From assembly GCA_900551135.1 (NCBI GenBank), contig URUX01000040.1, forward strand, positions 1 to 16,607: a stretch of DNA of 16,607 nucleotides, in the 5' to 3' direction. Under the pieces are notes generated by a model. That model saw only the letters and a list, made by a program, of their open reading frames with translations, searched no databases and was not told the DNA's origin. Below, in pieces: positions 1-8,190 of the stretch. The stretch is from an uncultured Clostridium sp. (GTDB taxonomy: Bacteria; Bacillota; Clostridia; Lachnospirales; Lachnospiraceae). Each line of letters begins with the position of its first letter. Positions within the stretch are counted from its first letter, which is position 1. The position numbers were made by a program, and so were the translations under genes.

Positions 1-11
1 GACGACGATGG

Positions 12-1190
12 CTACGATCCGCTTGCGGAACGAGAGTATTTTGCGCCCCAGTTTGTTTCTTCATCCATGTAAAATACATTTCCTTCCAGACTTTCCGGAA
101 CTTCCATTTCATGTTTCATTCCGTCCAGTCCGGCGGCCAGACAGGCGGCCAGTACCAGATAGGGATTGGCAGCGGAATCCGGACAGCGCAGTTCAATTCT
201 GGTTCCTTTCCCTCTGCTGGACGGTATCCGGAGCAGGGAACTGCGGTTGGATTTTTCTGACCAGGAAACCGTAACCGGTGCATCATATCCCGGAATCAGT
301 CTTTTGTAAGAATTTACCAGCGGGTTGGTAAGAACGGTCATGCCTTTCATATGATGCAGAATGCCTGCCATAAACTGTCTGGCTGTCTGGCTTAACCCCA
401 TAGGATCTGTCCGGTCTGCAAAAACGTTATTGCCCTCCACATCTGCCAGAGACATATTAATATGCATTCCGGAGCCGCTCACTCCCTCTCTGGGCTTTGG
501 CATAAAGGTGGCATGAAACCCGTGACGCCTGGCAATGGTTTTTACTGCCATCCGAAATGTCATAATATCATCTGCCGTCTTTAATGCCTCCCGGTATTCC
601 AAATCAATCTCATGCTGGGCCGGAGCCAGTTCATGATGAGATGCCTCTACGCAAAACCCCATATCCTCTAAATTAAGCACAATGTCGCGCCGGACATTTT
701 CTCCCATGTCCAGAGGAGAAATATCAAAATAACTGCCAAGTTCCTTCGTCTGGGCAGTCGGACGGCCTTCTTCATCTGTATGGAACAGAAAAAATTCGCA
801 TTCCGGGCCTACAAAAAACGAATATCCCATGTCTTTTGCCTCTTCTAATACGGTTTTTAACACATATCTGGGATCTCCGGCAAATGGACGGCCGTCCGGC
901 AGATATACATCACAAATCAGCCTGGCCACCTTTCCCTGCTGGGGGCGCCATGGAAAAATCTCAAAGGTATCCAAATCCGGATGAAGGTACATATCCGATT
1001 CTTCAATATGCAGAAATCCTTCTATTGAGGAGCCATCAAACATGCATTGGTTATCCAGCACCTTTTCCAGCTGGCTTACCGTCACCGCCATATTTTTCAA
1101 AACACCGAAAATATCTGTAAACTGGAGTCGGATAAACTCCACATCCTCCTCTTCTACCATTCGAAAAATATCTTCTTTATTGTATCTCAT
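12..1190 (-). CDS. glnA: Glutamine synthetase type I homologue, atypical and short at the C-terminus
   Basis: The product resembles glutamine synthetase, which joins ammonia to glutamate using ATP in the cytoplasm. Visible family motifs are MFDGSSIEGF, VGPECEFF, HHELAPAQHEID, GSGMHINMSL, NPLVNSYKRL and the Arg-rich block RIPSSRGKGTRIELRCPD. I chose the ATG at 1190 because GGAGGAA (1198-1204) lies just upstream; the same frame stays open to 1277, but that extension has no family similarity. Two features are odd. The flap loop reads PGYDAP where the family has PGYEAP, so the equivalent of Salmonella Glu327 is Asp. The frame also stops at 12, giving 392 residues against about 440 or more, so most of the C-terminal tail after the NVFYMDEE segment is absent. 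A frameshift near the window edge or a real paralogue could explain the tail. It is transcribed divergently from carB. The family call is sure; full activity is not. Confidence 0.88.
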   Translation of the reverse strand: MRYNKEDIFRMVEEEDVEFIRLQFTDIFGVLKNMAVTVSQLEKVLDNQCMFDGSSIEGFLHIEESDMYLHPDLDTFEIFPWRPQQGKVARLICDVYLPDGRPFAGDPRYVLKTVLEEAKDMGYSFFVGPECEFFLFHTDEEGRPTAQTKELGSYFDISPLDMGENVRRDIVLNLEDMGFCVEASHHELAPAQHEIDLEYREALKTADDIMTFRMAVKTIARRHGFHATFMPKPREGVSGSGMHINMSLADVEGNNVFADRTDPMGLSQTARQFMAGILHHMKGMTVLTNPLVNSYKRLIPGYDAPVTVSWSEKSNRSSLLRIPSSRGKGTRIELRCPDSAANPYLVLAACLAAGLDGMKHEMEVPESLEGNVFYMDEETNWGAKYSRSASGS

Positions 1191-1248
1191 TCTCTGCTTC
1201 CTCCAAACTCGTTTGTCAGAATATGATTTTAAAGGTCTCTTAGCATAA

Positions 1249-1277
1249 AAAATAACAGGCAGTAAGGGGTTTGTCAA
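1249..1277 (-). promoter_or_regulatory. Predicted sigma-A promoter of the glutamine synthetase gene
   Basis: Read on the minus strand there is a perfect -35 TTGACA (1272-1277), a 17-base spacer and a -10 TATTTT (1249-1254). It lies about 45 bases upstream of the GGAGGAA ribosome site. No classical TnrA or GlnR palindrome was recognised around it. Confidence 0.65.
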
Positions 1278-1347
1278 CGCTGGAAAGCGGCAGATTTTAC
1301 AGAAATCATATTTTTTTACATTTTCCTCTATTCAAGAAAGAAATTTG

Positions 1348-1356
1348 TGATATAAT
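1348..1356 (+). promoter_or_regulatory. Predicted extended -10 promoter of carB
   Basis: TGATATAAT gives a TGn extension directly before a perfect TATAAT (1351-1356), about 50 bases before the carB ribosome site. No good -35 is present at the usual distance, which is common for extended -10 promoters. No PyrR-type leader hairpin or attenuator is visible in the short leader. Confidence 0.55.
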
Positions 1357-1411
1357 CAATAAGATTAGAGTTTTTTTAACCACGAAAACATGATTACTAT
1401 GGAGGTCCATT

Positions 1412-4400
1412 ATGCCAAAACGCAATGACATCAACAAAATTTTGATTATCGGCTCCGGCCCTATCATTATCGGTCAGGCTTGCGAGTTCGACTATTCCGG
1501 CACCCAGGCCTGCAAGGCGCTCAGAAATCTGGGATACAAAATTGTCCTCGTCAATTCCAATCCGGCGACTATTATGACTGACCCTGCTACTGCTGACGCT
1601 ACTTATATCGAACCATTAAACGTGGACCGTCTTACTGAAATTATCGTAAAAGAGCGGCCCGATGCCCTGCTCCCCAACTTAGGCGGCCAGTCCGGTTTAA
1701 ACCTTTGTGAGGAGCTTTATAATGCTGGCGTACTGGACAAGTACAACGTGCAGGTTATCGGCGTTCAGGTAGACGCCATTAACCGCGGTGAAGACCGTAT
1801 TGCTTTTAAAGAAGCCATGAATAAGCTGGGAGTTGAAATGGCAAAAAGTTCTCCAGCTTACAGTGTTGAGGAAGCATTAAAAATTGCTGCGGAATTAAGC
1901 TACCCGGTTGTTATCCGTCCTGCCTATACCATGGGTGGTACCGGCGGCGGTATTGTTTACAACGAAGACGAATTAAAGAAAGTTGCAGCCCGCGGCCTTG
2001 CTGCTTCTATGGTTCACCAGATTCTGGTGGAAGAGTCCGTAATTGGCTGGGAAGAATTAGAGGTTGAAGTTGTCCGCGATGCTACGGGCAAAAAGATTTC
2101 TATCTGTTTTATCGAAAATATCGATCCTATGGGCGTGCATACCGGCGACTCCTTCTGCAGCGCTCCAATGCTGACCATTTCCCAGGAACTTCAGGATCGT
2201 CTGGAGAAACAGGCTCATGCCATTGTAGAATCGATTGGCGTTATTGGCGGAACCAATGTACAGTTCGCCCATGATCCAAAGACTGACCGTATTATTATTA
2301 TCGAGATCAATCCAAGAACATCCCGTTCTTCTGCCCTGGCTTCCAAGGCTACCGGTTTCCCGATTGCCTATGTATCCGCTCTGTTAGCCTGCGGCCTGAC
2401 CTTAGACGAGATTCCTTACTGGAAAGAAGGTACTCTGGATAAATACAAACCATCCGGCGACTATGTTGTAATCAAGTTTGCACGCTGGGCCTTTGAAAAG
2501 TTTAAAGGCGCTCAGGACAAGCTGGGCACCCAGATGAAGGCTGTCGGCGAAGTTATGTCCATTGGTAAAAACTATAAAGAAGCGCTCCAGAAAGCCATCC
2601 GTTCCCTGGAAACCGGACGGTACGGCCTGGGCTTTGCAAAAGACTTCCACGAACTGACCTTAGAGCAGCTGTACTTAAAACTGGCTGAACCTTCCAGTGA
2701 ACGTCAGTTTATTATGTATGAAGCAATCCGTAAAGGCGCTCCATTAGAAAAGCTTCATGAAATGACCCATATTAAGATGTGGTTCCTGGAGCAGATGAAA
2801 GAATTAGTAGACTTAGAGGAAGAAATCATCTCCTATAAGGGCAAAGAACTTCCGGATGCTCTGTTAATTCAGGCTAAGAAGGACGGCTTCTCTGACAAAT
2901 ATCTGGCAAAGCTTCTGGAGATTGACGAATGGGATCTGTTTAAACGCAGAGAATCCCTTGGCATGAAGGAATGCTGGGATGCCGTACCGGTAAGCGGCGT
3001 AAAAGATCCGGCTGCTTATTACTACTCCACCTACAACGGAGAGGACAAGGCTCCTGTTTCCAGCCGCAGAAAAGTCATGGTTTTAGGCGGCGGTCCTAAC
3101 CGTATCGGCCAGGGTATTGAGTTTGACTACTGCTGCGTACACGCTGCTTTAACCCTGCGTGAACTGGGCTTTGAGACCATTATGGTAAACTGCAACCCTG
3201 AGACAGTTTCCACTGACTATGACACCTCCGACAAGCTGTATTTTGAGCCTCTGACTGTTGAGGATGTTATGAGTATTTACAACAAAGAAAAACCGGAAGG
3301 TGTTATCGTACAGTTTGGCGGACAGACTCCATTAAACATTGCCGCTGAATTAGAGCGCCGCGGAGCCCATATTCTGGGAACCTCTCCAAAGGTAATCGAC
3401 ATGGCGGAAGACCGTGACCTGTTTAATGCCATGATGCATAAGTTAAACATTCCAATGCCAAAATCCGGAATGGCTGTTACCATAGAAGATGCTCTGGAAA
3501 TCGCTCACCGCATCGGCTATCCGATGATGGTTCGTCCTTCCTACGTACTGGGCGGACGCGGCATGGAAGTTGTCTATGATGACGATATGCTGAAGGATTA
3601 CATGGCTGCTGCAATTGACGTTACTCCTGAGCGTCCAATCCTGATGGATATGTTCCTGCAGGATGCTATGGAATGCGAGACCGATGCAATTTCCGACGGT
3701 ACTCATGCATTTGTTCCAACTGTTATGCAGCATATTGAACAGGCTGGTATTCACTCCGGCGACTCTGCATGTGTAATTCCTTCTGTTAAGATTTCTGAAA
3801 AGAATAAAGAAATTATCCGCAAGTACACCACTGACATTGCCTGTGAAATGGGCGTTGTAGGTCTGATGAATATGCAGTATGCCATTTATAAAGATGAGGT
3901 TTATGTTCTGGAAGCAAATCCAAGAGCATCCCGTACCGTTCCGCTGGTATCCAAGGTCTGCAACATCAACATGGCCAACATTGCTACCCAGCTGATGGCA
4001 TATGAACTGACTGGCGTACGTCCGGATGTAACCCAGTTTAAGGAAAAAGAACATCCTTATTACGGTGTTAAGGAAGCAGTTCTTCCATTTAACATGTTCC
4101 CGGAAGTAGACCCGTTACTGGGACCGGAAATGCGTTCCACCGGTGAAGTATTAGGCATGAGCCGTACCTTCCCGCTGGCTTATTACAAAGCAGAAGAGGC
4201 TACTGGTACAAAACTTCCATTATCCGGTACTGCTTTAGTCAGCGTTAACCGTGCAGATAAAGAACTGGCTCTGGAAGCTGCTCAGCAGTTATTTGAACTT
4301 GGCTTTAAGATTGTCGCTACAGAAGGAACCGGACGTTATCTGGAAGAGCATGGCGTTTCCTGCCGTATCTTGAAGAAGATTCAGGAAGGCCGTCCAAACA

Positions 4401-4633
4401 TTTACGATGCTATGGTCAACGGCGAAATTGATTTAATTATCAACTCTCCTGCCGGAAAACAGAGCAAATACGACGATTCCTACCTGCGCAAGACTGCTAT
4501 TAATAAAAAGATCCCTTACATTACTACTATGTATGCAGCAAAAGCTGCTGCTAAAGGTATTGCTGCTGTCTTAAAGGGAGAACATGAAGAATTAAAATCC
4601 CTTCAGGAATATCACGCAAGCATTCCGGAGTAA
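1412..4633 (+). CDS. carB: Carbamoyl phosphate synthase large subunit
   Basis: This subunit makes carbamoyl phosphate from bicarbonate, ammonia released from glutamine by the CarA subunit, and two ATP; the product feeds pyrimidine and arginine synthesis. At 1073 residues it has the full family length. The first carboxyphosphate half starts with ILIIGSGPIIIGQ and carries the ATP-grasp loop GGTGGG at about 175-180. The second carbamate half begins near residue 550 with VMVLGGGPNRIGQG and has GGRG at about 714-717. An MGS-like allosteric domain, where UMP, IMP or ornithine act in known enzymes, starts near 940. The ATG at 1412 follows GGAGG (1401-1405) by six bases. The start is sure. There is no carA beside it: upstream is the divergent glutamine synthetase gene and downstream a terminator, so it looks monocistronic and must pair with a CarA encoded elsewhere. 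Confidence 0.98.
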   Translation: MPKRNDINKILIIGSGPIIIGQACEFDYSGTQACKALRNLGYKIVLVNSNPATIMTDPATADATYIEPLNVDRLTEIIVKERPDALLPNLGGQSGLNLCEELYNAGVLDKYNVQVIGVQVDAINRGEDRIAFKEAMNKLGVEMAKSSPAYSVEEALKIAAELSYPVVIRPAYTMGGTGGGIVYNEDELKKVAARGLAASMVHQILVEESVIGWEELEVEVVRDATGKKISICFIENIDPMGVHTGDSFCSAPMLTISQELQDRLEKQAHAIVESIGVIGGTNVQFAHDPKTDRIIIIEINPRTSRSSALASKATGFPIAYVSALLACGLTLDEIPYWKEGTLDKYKPSGDYVVIKFARWAFEKFKGAQDKLGTQMKAVGEVMSIGKNYKEALQKAIRSLETGRYGLGFAKDFHELTLEQLYLKLAEPSSERQFIMYEAIRKGAPLEKLHEMTHIKMWFLEQMKELVDLEEEIISYKGKELPDALLIQAKKDGFSDKYLAKLLEIDEWDLFKRRESLGMKECWDAVPVSGVKDPAAYYYSTYNGEDKAPVSSRRKVMVLGGGPNRIGQGIEFDYCCVHAALTLRELGFETIMVNCNPETVSTDYDTSDKLYFEPLTVEDVMSIYNKEKPEGVIVQFGGQTPLNIAAELERRGAHILGTSPKVIDMAEDRDLFNAMMHKLNIPMPKSGMAVTIEDALEIAHRIGYPMMVRPSYVLGGRGMEVVYDDDMLKDYMAAAIDVTPERPILMDMFLQDAMECETDAISDGTHAFVPTVMQHIEQAGIHSGDSACVIPSVKISEKNKEIIRKYTTDIACEMGVVGLMNMQYAIYKDEVYVLEANPRASRTVPLVSKVCNINMANIATQLMAYELTGVRPDVTQFKEKEHPYYGVKEAVLPFNMFPEVDPLLGPEMRSTGEVLGMSRTFPLAYYKAEEATGTKLPLSGTALVSVNRADKELALEAAQQLFELGFKIVATEGTGRYLEEHGVSCRILKKIQEGRPNIYDAMVNGEIDLIINSPAGKQSKYDDSYLRKTAINKKIPYITTMYAAKAAAKGIAAVLKGEHEELKSLQEYHASIPE

Positions 4634-4649
4634 ATTCAGGATTTATAAG

Positions 4650-4679
4650 GGGCTGCCGCTGTATGCGGCGGCCCTTTTT
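4650..4679 (+). terminator. Rho-independent terminator of carB
   Basis: A 10-bp stem (GGGCTGCCGC with GCGGCGGCCC, including one G-U pair) and a five-base loop are followed by TTTTT. It starts 17 bases after the carB stop codon, so carB is transcribed alone. Confidence 0.9.
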
Positions 4680-4784
4680 GTTATCCGGATTTTATTTGTA
4701 AAACAGCAGGAGTTTTTCCATATGCTGTAAACAGTATCCGCGTGCAGTCTTTATATCGCCATCTTAGTTTGCAAAAATCATACG

Positions 4785-4818
4785 AAAAAGGCAGCCCGGA
4801 TTCGTTATCCAAGCCGCC
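4785..4818 (-). terminator. Rho-independent terminator of galK
   Basis: On the minus strand a 12-bp stem (GGCGGCTTGGAT with ATCCGGGCTGCC, three G-U pairs) closes a five-base loop and is followed by TTTTT. It lies about 30 bases after the galK stop. The interval 4680-4784 between this and the carB terminator shows no gene. Confidence 0.85.
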
Positions 4819-4848
4819 TTGATACAAATATTCTTGCAGTTCCTTTTA

Positions 4849-6138
4849 TTAAATCATATCGCTAACGCAAATCGCTCCATAGGGACGGATGCTCATCCGG
4901 TAAGCGCTGCCTTCTCCTACCGCTTTTTCAATATAAGCAATATACTCATCTACTAAATCATTTGGAAGCATTGCCATAATAACGCCTGCAAATCCGCCGC
5001 CGTGAACTCTGCATGCTCCCCGCTTCTTTTCTGCAATAAACAGTTCTGTCAAAGCCAGGGTTGTGGTAATTCCCTGTTCCTGAACAGCTGCAGTGGTATA
5101 ACAGTTCTGCAGCCACTTCCAGGAAGAATTGCCGGAAGCTGTAATATTGGCTAAAAAGCTGTCAAAATCACCTGCTTTTAATGCAGCCACCATGGTTTCT
5201 ACTCTCTTGTTTTCCTCAAAGAAATGAAGGGCGCGAAGTACAGAACGATCTCCCGCATACTCTCTTACTGCCTGGAAATTGTCGATTACCATATCCTCTG
5301 TAATCTCTGCCAGAACCTCTTTTCCAAAATACTGTGCAACCTTCTTCATCTCGTTTGGCACAGAAGAGTAATCTGCACTTAAATCTGCATGTCCCTTACC
5401 AGTCTGCACAATAATCAGGCTGTGATCCTGAGATGCAAAATCAAAGTCTATTTTTTCTACTGCCGGTTCAGCCGGATTTACAAAATCAATGGTAATTAAA
5501 CCGCCTACGGCACATGCCATCTGATCCAGCAATCCGGAAGCCTTGTTCCAGTAATTATTTTCTGCATATTTTCCGATATGGGCATAAGCAACTGTATCCA
5601 TCTTACCTTCATTGAAAAACGTATTCAGCATGGAACAAACCAGCATCTCAAAAGAAGCAGAAGAACTGACGCCTGCCGCACTGATTACATTGCTGGTAAT
5701 ATAAGCGTTAAAGCCGCCTATCTGATAGCCAAATTCAGTAAAGCCCTTTAACATGCCCTTTACCAGATCAATGGTTCCAGCCGCCTTTGGGCTTACCTCC
5801 AGCTGATTTAAATCAATGGTAAAGTCCTGGTTATAGGTTTCGCTGACAATCCGGATCTGATTGGAATTATTTTTTGCAGCAACGCCTGCACAGTCCAGGT
5901 TAATGCTGCCTGCCAGCACCTTGCCATGGTTGTGGTCGGTATGATTGCCGCTGATCTCTGTACGTCCCGGGGAAGAAAACAGCTTCATATCGCCGTCTCC
6001 AAAAGTTTTTACATATCCCTTAACTAAAGCTTCATATCTCTCTCTGTTTTCTGCCGTTTTGGAGCAGCCATACAGCTGTGCCATCAGCTTCTCCGCTTTT
6101 TCCTGTCCTAATACCTCAATCGTTTCCTTTGCGTTCAT
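4849..6138 (-). CDS. galK: Galactokinase
   Basis: Galactokinase phosphorylates alpha-D-galactose with ATP to galactose 1-phosphate, the entry step of the Leloir pathway, in the cytoplasm. The 429-residue protein shows the three GHMP-kinase motifs: the galactokinase signature GRTEISGNHTDHN (58-70), the ATP loop AAGVSSSAS (154-162) and the glycine-rich GGGFAG (about 380-385). The catalytic Asp is probably D205 in SGLLDQ. It is longer than the roughly 380-residue E. coli enzyme, mainly through an N-terminal stretch before the signature. The ATG at 6138 follows a strong GGGGAGGAAG site (6141-6150). It has its own promoter and terminator, and no galT, galE or sugar transporter gene adjoins it, so the rest of the pathway must be encoded elsewhere. 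Confidence 0.96.
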   Translation of the reverse strand: MNAKETIEVLGQEKAEKLMAQLYGCSKTAENRERYEALVKGYVKTFGDGDMKLFSSPGRTEISGNHTDHNHGKVLAGSINLDCAGVAAKNNSNQIRIVSETYNQDFTIDLNQLEVSPKAAGTIDLVKGMLKGFTEFGYQIGGFNAYITSNVISAAGVSSSASFEMLVCSMLNTFFNEGKMDTVAYAHIGKYAENNYWNKASGLLDQMACAVGGLITIDFVNPAEPAVEKIDFDFASQDHSLIIVQTGKGHADLSADYSSVPNEMKKVAQYFGKEVLAEITEDMVIDNFQAVREYAGDRSVLRALHFFEENKRVETMVAALKAGDFDSFLANITASGNSSWKWLQNCYTTAAVQEQGITTTLALTELFIAEKKRGACRVHGGGFAGVIMAMLPNDLVDEYIAYIEKAVGEGSAYRMSIRPYGAICVSDMI

Positions 6139-6215
6139 GTCTTCCTCCCCTTTTTATTTTACTATGTTTGGACATATATTCTCACCAGACTCGTAAAACG
6201 CCGTCAAGTGCCCCT

Positions 6216-6245
6216 ATTATACCATAGCCACTGACACAGGGACAA
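6216..6245 (-). promoter_or_regulatory. Predicted promoter of galK
   Basis: On the minus strand TTGTCC (6240-6245) and a perfect TATAAT (6216-6221) are separated by 18 bases, and TGG directly before the -10 gives an extended -10. The 198-base gap to the divergent radical SAM gene also holds two plus-strand -10-like boxes (6268-6273 TATAAT and 6291-6296 TATACT), but neither has a convincing -35. Confidence 0.6.
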
Positions 6246-6336
6246 TCCAATTTTTTATTAAATAGTATATAATTTTTTACGATTTCATTGTATACTGTTT
6301 TTTAGCACAAATGACCCATCTCATCTGGAGGATTTT

Positions 6337-7266
6337 ATGAACTGGAACGGAAAACCTTATCACTCCCTCGATTCCTATGTCCGGGAACAGTTTGGAGAAA
6401 AACTGTACAAACTGGCTCTGGACGGTGGTATGACCTGCCCCAACCGCGACGGAACAATCAGCTATGGCGGCTGCATTTTCTGCAGTGAAGGCGGATCAGG
6501 TGAGTTTGCCCAAAAACAAATGACATCTGTCTCTGAACAAATCGAAGCTGCAAAAAAACGGCTGGAAGGAAAATTTTCTGGAAGGTATATCGCTTATTTT
6601 CAGTCTTATACCAACACGTATGCTCCTGTTTCTTATCTGGAACCGCTGTTTATGGAAGCCATCCTTCATCCGGATGTGGCCGCCCTGTCCATCGCCACCC
6701 GCCCAGACTGCCTTCCAGAAGACGTTTTGGAACTTCTGTCCCGCTTAAATCAGATAAAGCCGGTATGGATCGAACTGGGCCTTCAAACCATTCATCCCCA
6801 GACTGCCGGACTGATTCGGAGAGGGTATCCATTAAGCTGTTTTGAAACAGCCTATCTGAATCTCAAAAAACGGGGACTTACCGTAATCGTTCATGTCATC
6901 CTGGGACTTACCGGCGAAACCAGGGAAATGATGCTGTCCACCATTTCTTATCTTGGGAATCTGTCTCCCCGCCTGGATGGTGTCAAACTGCAGCTTCTCC
7001 ACATATTAAAAGGGACATCCCTGGCCGCTATGTACCAGGAACATCCCTTTCCAGTCTTCTCAATGGAAGAATATATTGACTTTGTCATCGACTGCGTTGA
7101 ACTTCTGCCGCCCGAAATCGTCATTCACAGGCTGACTGGCGACGGTCCTAAGTCCCTTCTGATTGCCCCTTTATGGAGCAGCAATAAAAAACTGGTTTTA
7201 AATACCCTGACCCGGCGCTTTAAAGAGAGGGCTTCTTATCAAGGGAAAGGGCTGCCTGACAGATAA
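6337..7266 (+). CDS. YhcC-type radical SAM protein (TIGR01212 family)
   Basis: Member of the radical SAM superfamily, whose proteins use a [4Fe-4S] cluster to split S-adenosylmethionine and start radical chemistry. The cluster cysteines are C34, C46 and C49 (C-X11-C-X2-C, within CPNRDGT...GGCIFC), the spacing typical of the YhcC/TIGR01212 group rather than the common CX3CX2C. Further support comes from SIATRPDCLPEDVLELL, the ELGLQT strand and VHVILGLTGET. The length of 309 residues is normal for the group. The ATG at 6337 follows GGAGG (6327-6331) by five bases. The substrate of this family is not established as far as I know. The last 47 bases overlap the convergent cytidylate-kinase-like gene, and no terminator is visible after the stop. 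Confidence 0.92.
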   Translation: MNWNGKPYHSLDSYVREQFGEKLYKLALDGGMTCPNRDGTISYGGCIFCSEGGSGEFAQKQMTSVSEQIEAAKKRLEGKFSGRYIAYFQSYTNTYAPVSYLEPLFMEAILHPDVAALSIATRPDCLPEDVLELLSRLNQIKPVWIELGLQTIHPQTAGLIRRGYPLSCFETAYLNLKKRGLTVIVHVILGLTGETREMMLSTISYLGNLSPRLDGVKLQLLHILKGTSLAAMYQEHPFPVFSMEEYIDFVIDCVELLPPEIVIHRLTGDGPKSLLIAPLWSSNKKLVLNTLTRRFKERASYQGKGLPDR

Positions 7267-7858
7267 TATCTACACAGCCGTCTATACCAAACGCGCCGCT
7301 GTCCAGCATCAGGTGATAATTGCTTCTGGCTCCCCAGTCCTGAACCGTATAGGCCTCATAGTGAAGGCGGCGCTGCTTGTCAATATGGCGGACTAACTCT
7401 TCTGCCTGGTCTTCCACTCGCCCATATTGCTCTACAGCCCGGCACTCTCTTACCTTTCGCTCTGCATAGATAAACACTTTCAGCAGTTTTGCCTTATCCC
7501 GCAAAATATAATCTGCACAGCGCCCCACAAAAATACAGGAACCCTGTTCTGCTAAATCTTCAATCACTTTTTTCTGGGCCAGAAAAATCTGCTCTGCCAC
7601 TGGCAGTTCCTTCATTTCCGGCTTTCTCGGATATGCCAGACCGTAGATTCCTCCTAACGTAAAATTATAGAGAAAATTACTTCCCAGCCTCTGCTCTCTC
7701 TCTGCTACAAACTCCGGCGTAAAACCGCTTTCCTTAGCTGCCTTGTCAATCAAATCCCGATCATAAAACGGGATTTGAAGCCGCTCTGACACTTTTTGAG
7801 CAATCTCTCTTCCGCCGCTTCCATACTCTCTGCTGATTGTAATAATGCTGCTTTCCAT
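7220..7858 (-). CDS. Cytidylate kinase-like family protein
   Basis: P-loop protein of the Cytidylate_kin2 type (PF13189), common in Clostridia and only distantly related to CMP kinase Cmk. The N-terminus IITISREYGSGGREIA carries the nucleotide-binding loop (about residues 9-19), followed by PFYDRDLIDKAA, as in this family. A helical middle and an Arg-rich lid-like region (HIDKQRRLHYEAYT) precede the C-terminus. I chose the ATG at 7858 (212 residues): AGAGG ends about seven bases before it, whereas the in-frame GTG at 7864 overlaps that site. Its 3' end overlaps yhcC on the opposite strand by 47 bp. It has its own strong promoter upstream. The true substrate is unknown; nucleotide kinase activity is inferred from the fold only. 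Confidence 0.88.
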   Translation of the reverse strand: MESSIITISREYGSGGREIAQKVSERLQIPFYDRDLIDKAAKESGFTPEFVAEREQRLGSNFLYNFTLGGIYGLAYPRKPEMKELPVAEQIFLAQKKVIEDLAEQGSCIFVGRCADYILRDKAKLLKVFIYAERKVRECRAVEQYGRVEDQAEELVRHIDKQRRLHYEAYTVQDWGARSNYHLMLDSGAFGIDGCVDIICQAALSLDKKPSL

Positions 7859-7934
7859 AGGCACCCTCTTTTCTGTCTTCAGGCTAAATGGATTCCGAAC
7901 CGAAATCTATCAGAATTATTTTCATTACAGCTTT

Positions 7935-7963
7935 ATTATACTGAATTTCAGGCAGTAAATCAA
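7935..7963 (-). promoter_or_regulatory. Predicted promoter of the cytidylate-kinase-like gene
   Basis: On the minus strand TTGATT (7958-7963), a 17-base spacer and a perfect TATAAT (7935-7940) lie about 80 bases before the start codon. This separates the gene from the feo operon upstream, although no terminator is visible between them, so some read-through is possible. Confidence 0.65.
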
Positions 7964-8001
7964 CCAGTTTTCTGTTATATCTGCAGTTCTTCCAAGCTTT
8001 C

Positions 8002-8163
8002 TCAAACCATTTTTCCAGTGGAACAGCTTCCGCTGCAGCTGCCGGAACATCCGCTGCATCCAGAGCAGCATTTTCCTGATTTTTTATTTTTATAAATGCT
8101 CCTGGCCGCAAAAAATACCAGAATCAATATAACCAAAAGTACCGCAAACGTTGCAAAATTCAT
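8002..8163 (-). CDS. FeoB-associated Cys-rich membrane protein (53 residues)
   Basis: This small gene encodes 53 residues. The ATG at 8163 has a strong AGGAGG site (8168-8173) four bases upstream. Residues 3-20 form one hydrophobic membrane helix (FATFAVLLVILILVFFAA), then a basic stretch (RSIYKNKK), then a tail with six cysteines spaced by Gly and Ser (CCSGCSGCSGSC...SC), residues 32-47. This matches the FeoB-associated Cys-rich membrane protein family (PF12669), whose genes typically follow feoB, as here. The thiol tail may bind ferrous iron or help its delivery from FeoB at the inner face; this role is inference. The gap from the feoB stop is 81 bases and holds a stable hairpin. Confidence 0.9.
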   Translation of the reverse strand: MNFATFAVLLVILILVFFAARSIYKNKKSGKCCSGCSGCSGSCSGSCSTGKMV

Positions 8164-8190
8164 AATTCCTCCTCATTTCTTTCTAACATC

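Noticed and set aside
1191..1277. N-terminal extension of the glutamine synthetase frame to 1277
   Set aside because: It has no family similarity, contains the predicted promoter, and the ATG at 1190 has a strong ribosome site.
3443..4054. 203-residue open frame on the minus strand within carB
   Set aside because: It lies wholly inside carB, has no recognisable domain and no ribosome site; the long frame follows from carB codon use.
4680..4784. Short inverted repeat ACAGCA...TGCTGT between the carB and galK terminators
   Set aside because: Only six bp with a long loop; easily a chance match and not next to a gene start.
6261..6300. Plus-strand promoter for yhcC from the TATAAT (6268-6273) or TATACT (6291-6296) box
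   Set aside because: Neither box has an acceptable -35 or a TGn extension, so I could not choose one with support.
7884..8111. 75-residue minus-strand frame overlapping the Cys-rich peptide
   Set aside because: It is out of frame with the clearly recognisable Cys-rich gene, and its Ala/Glu-rich stretch is that gene's Cys/Ser/Gly codons read in another frame.
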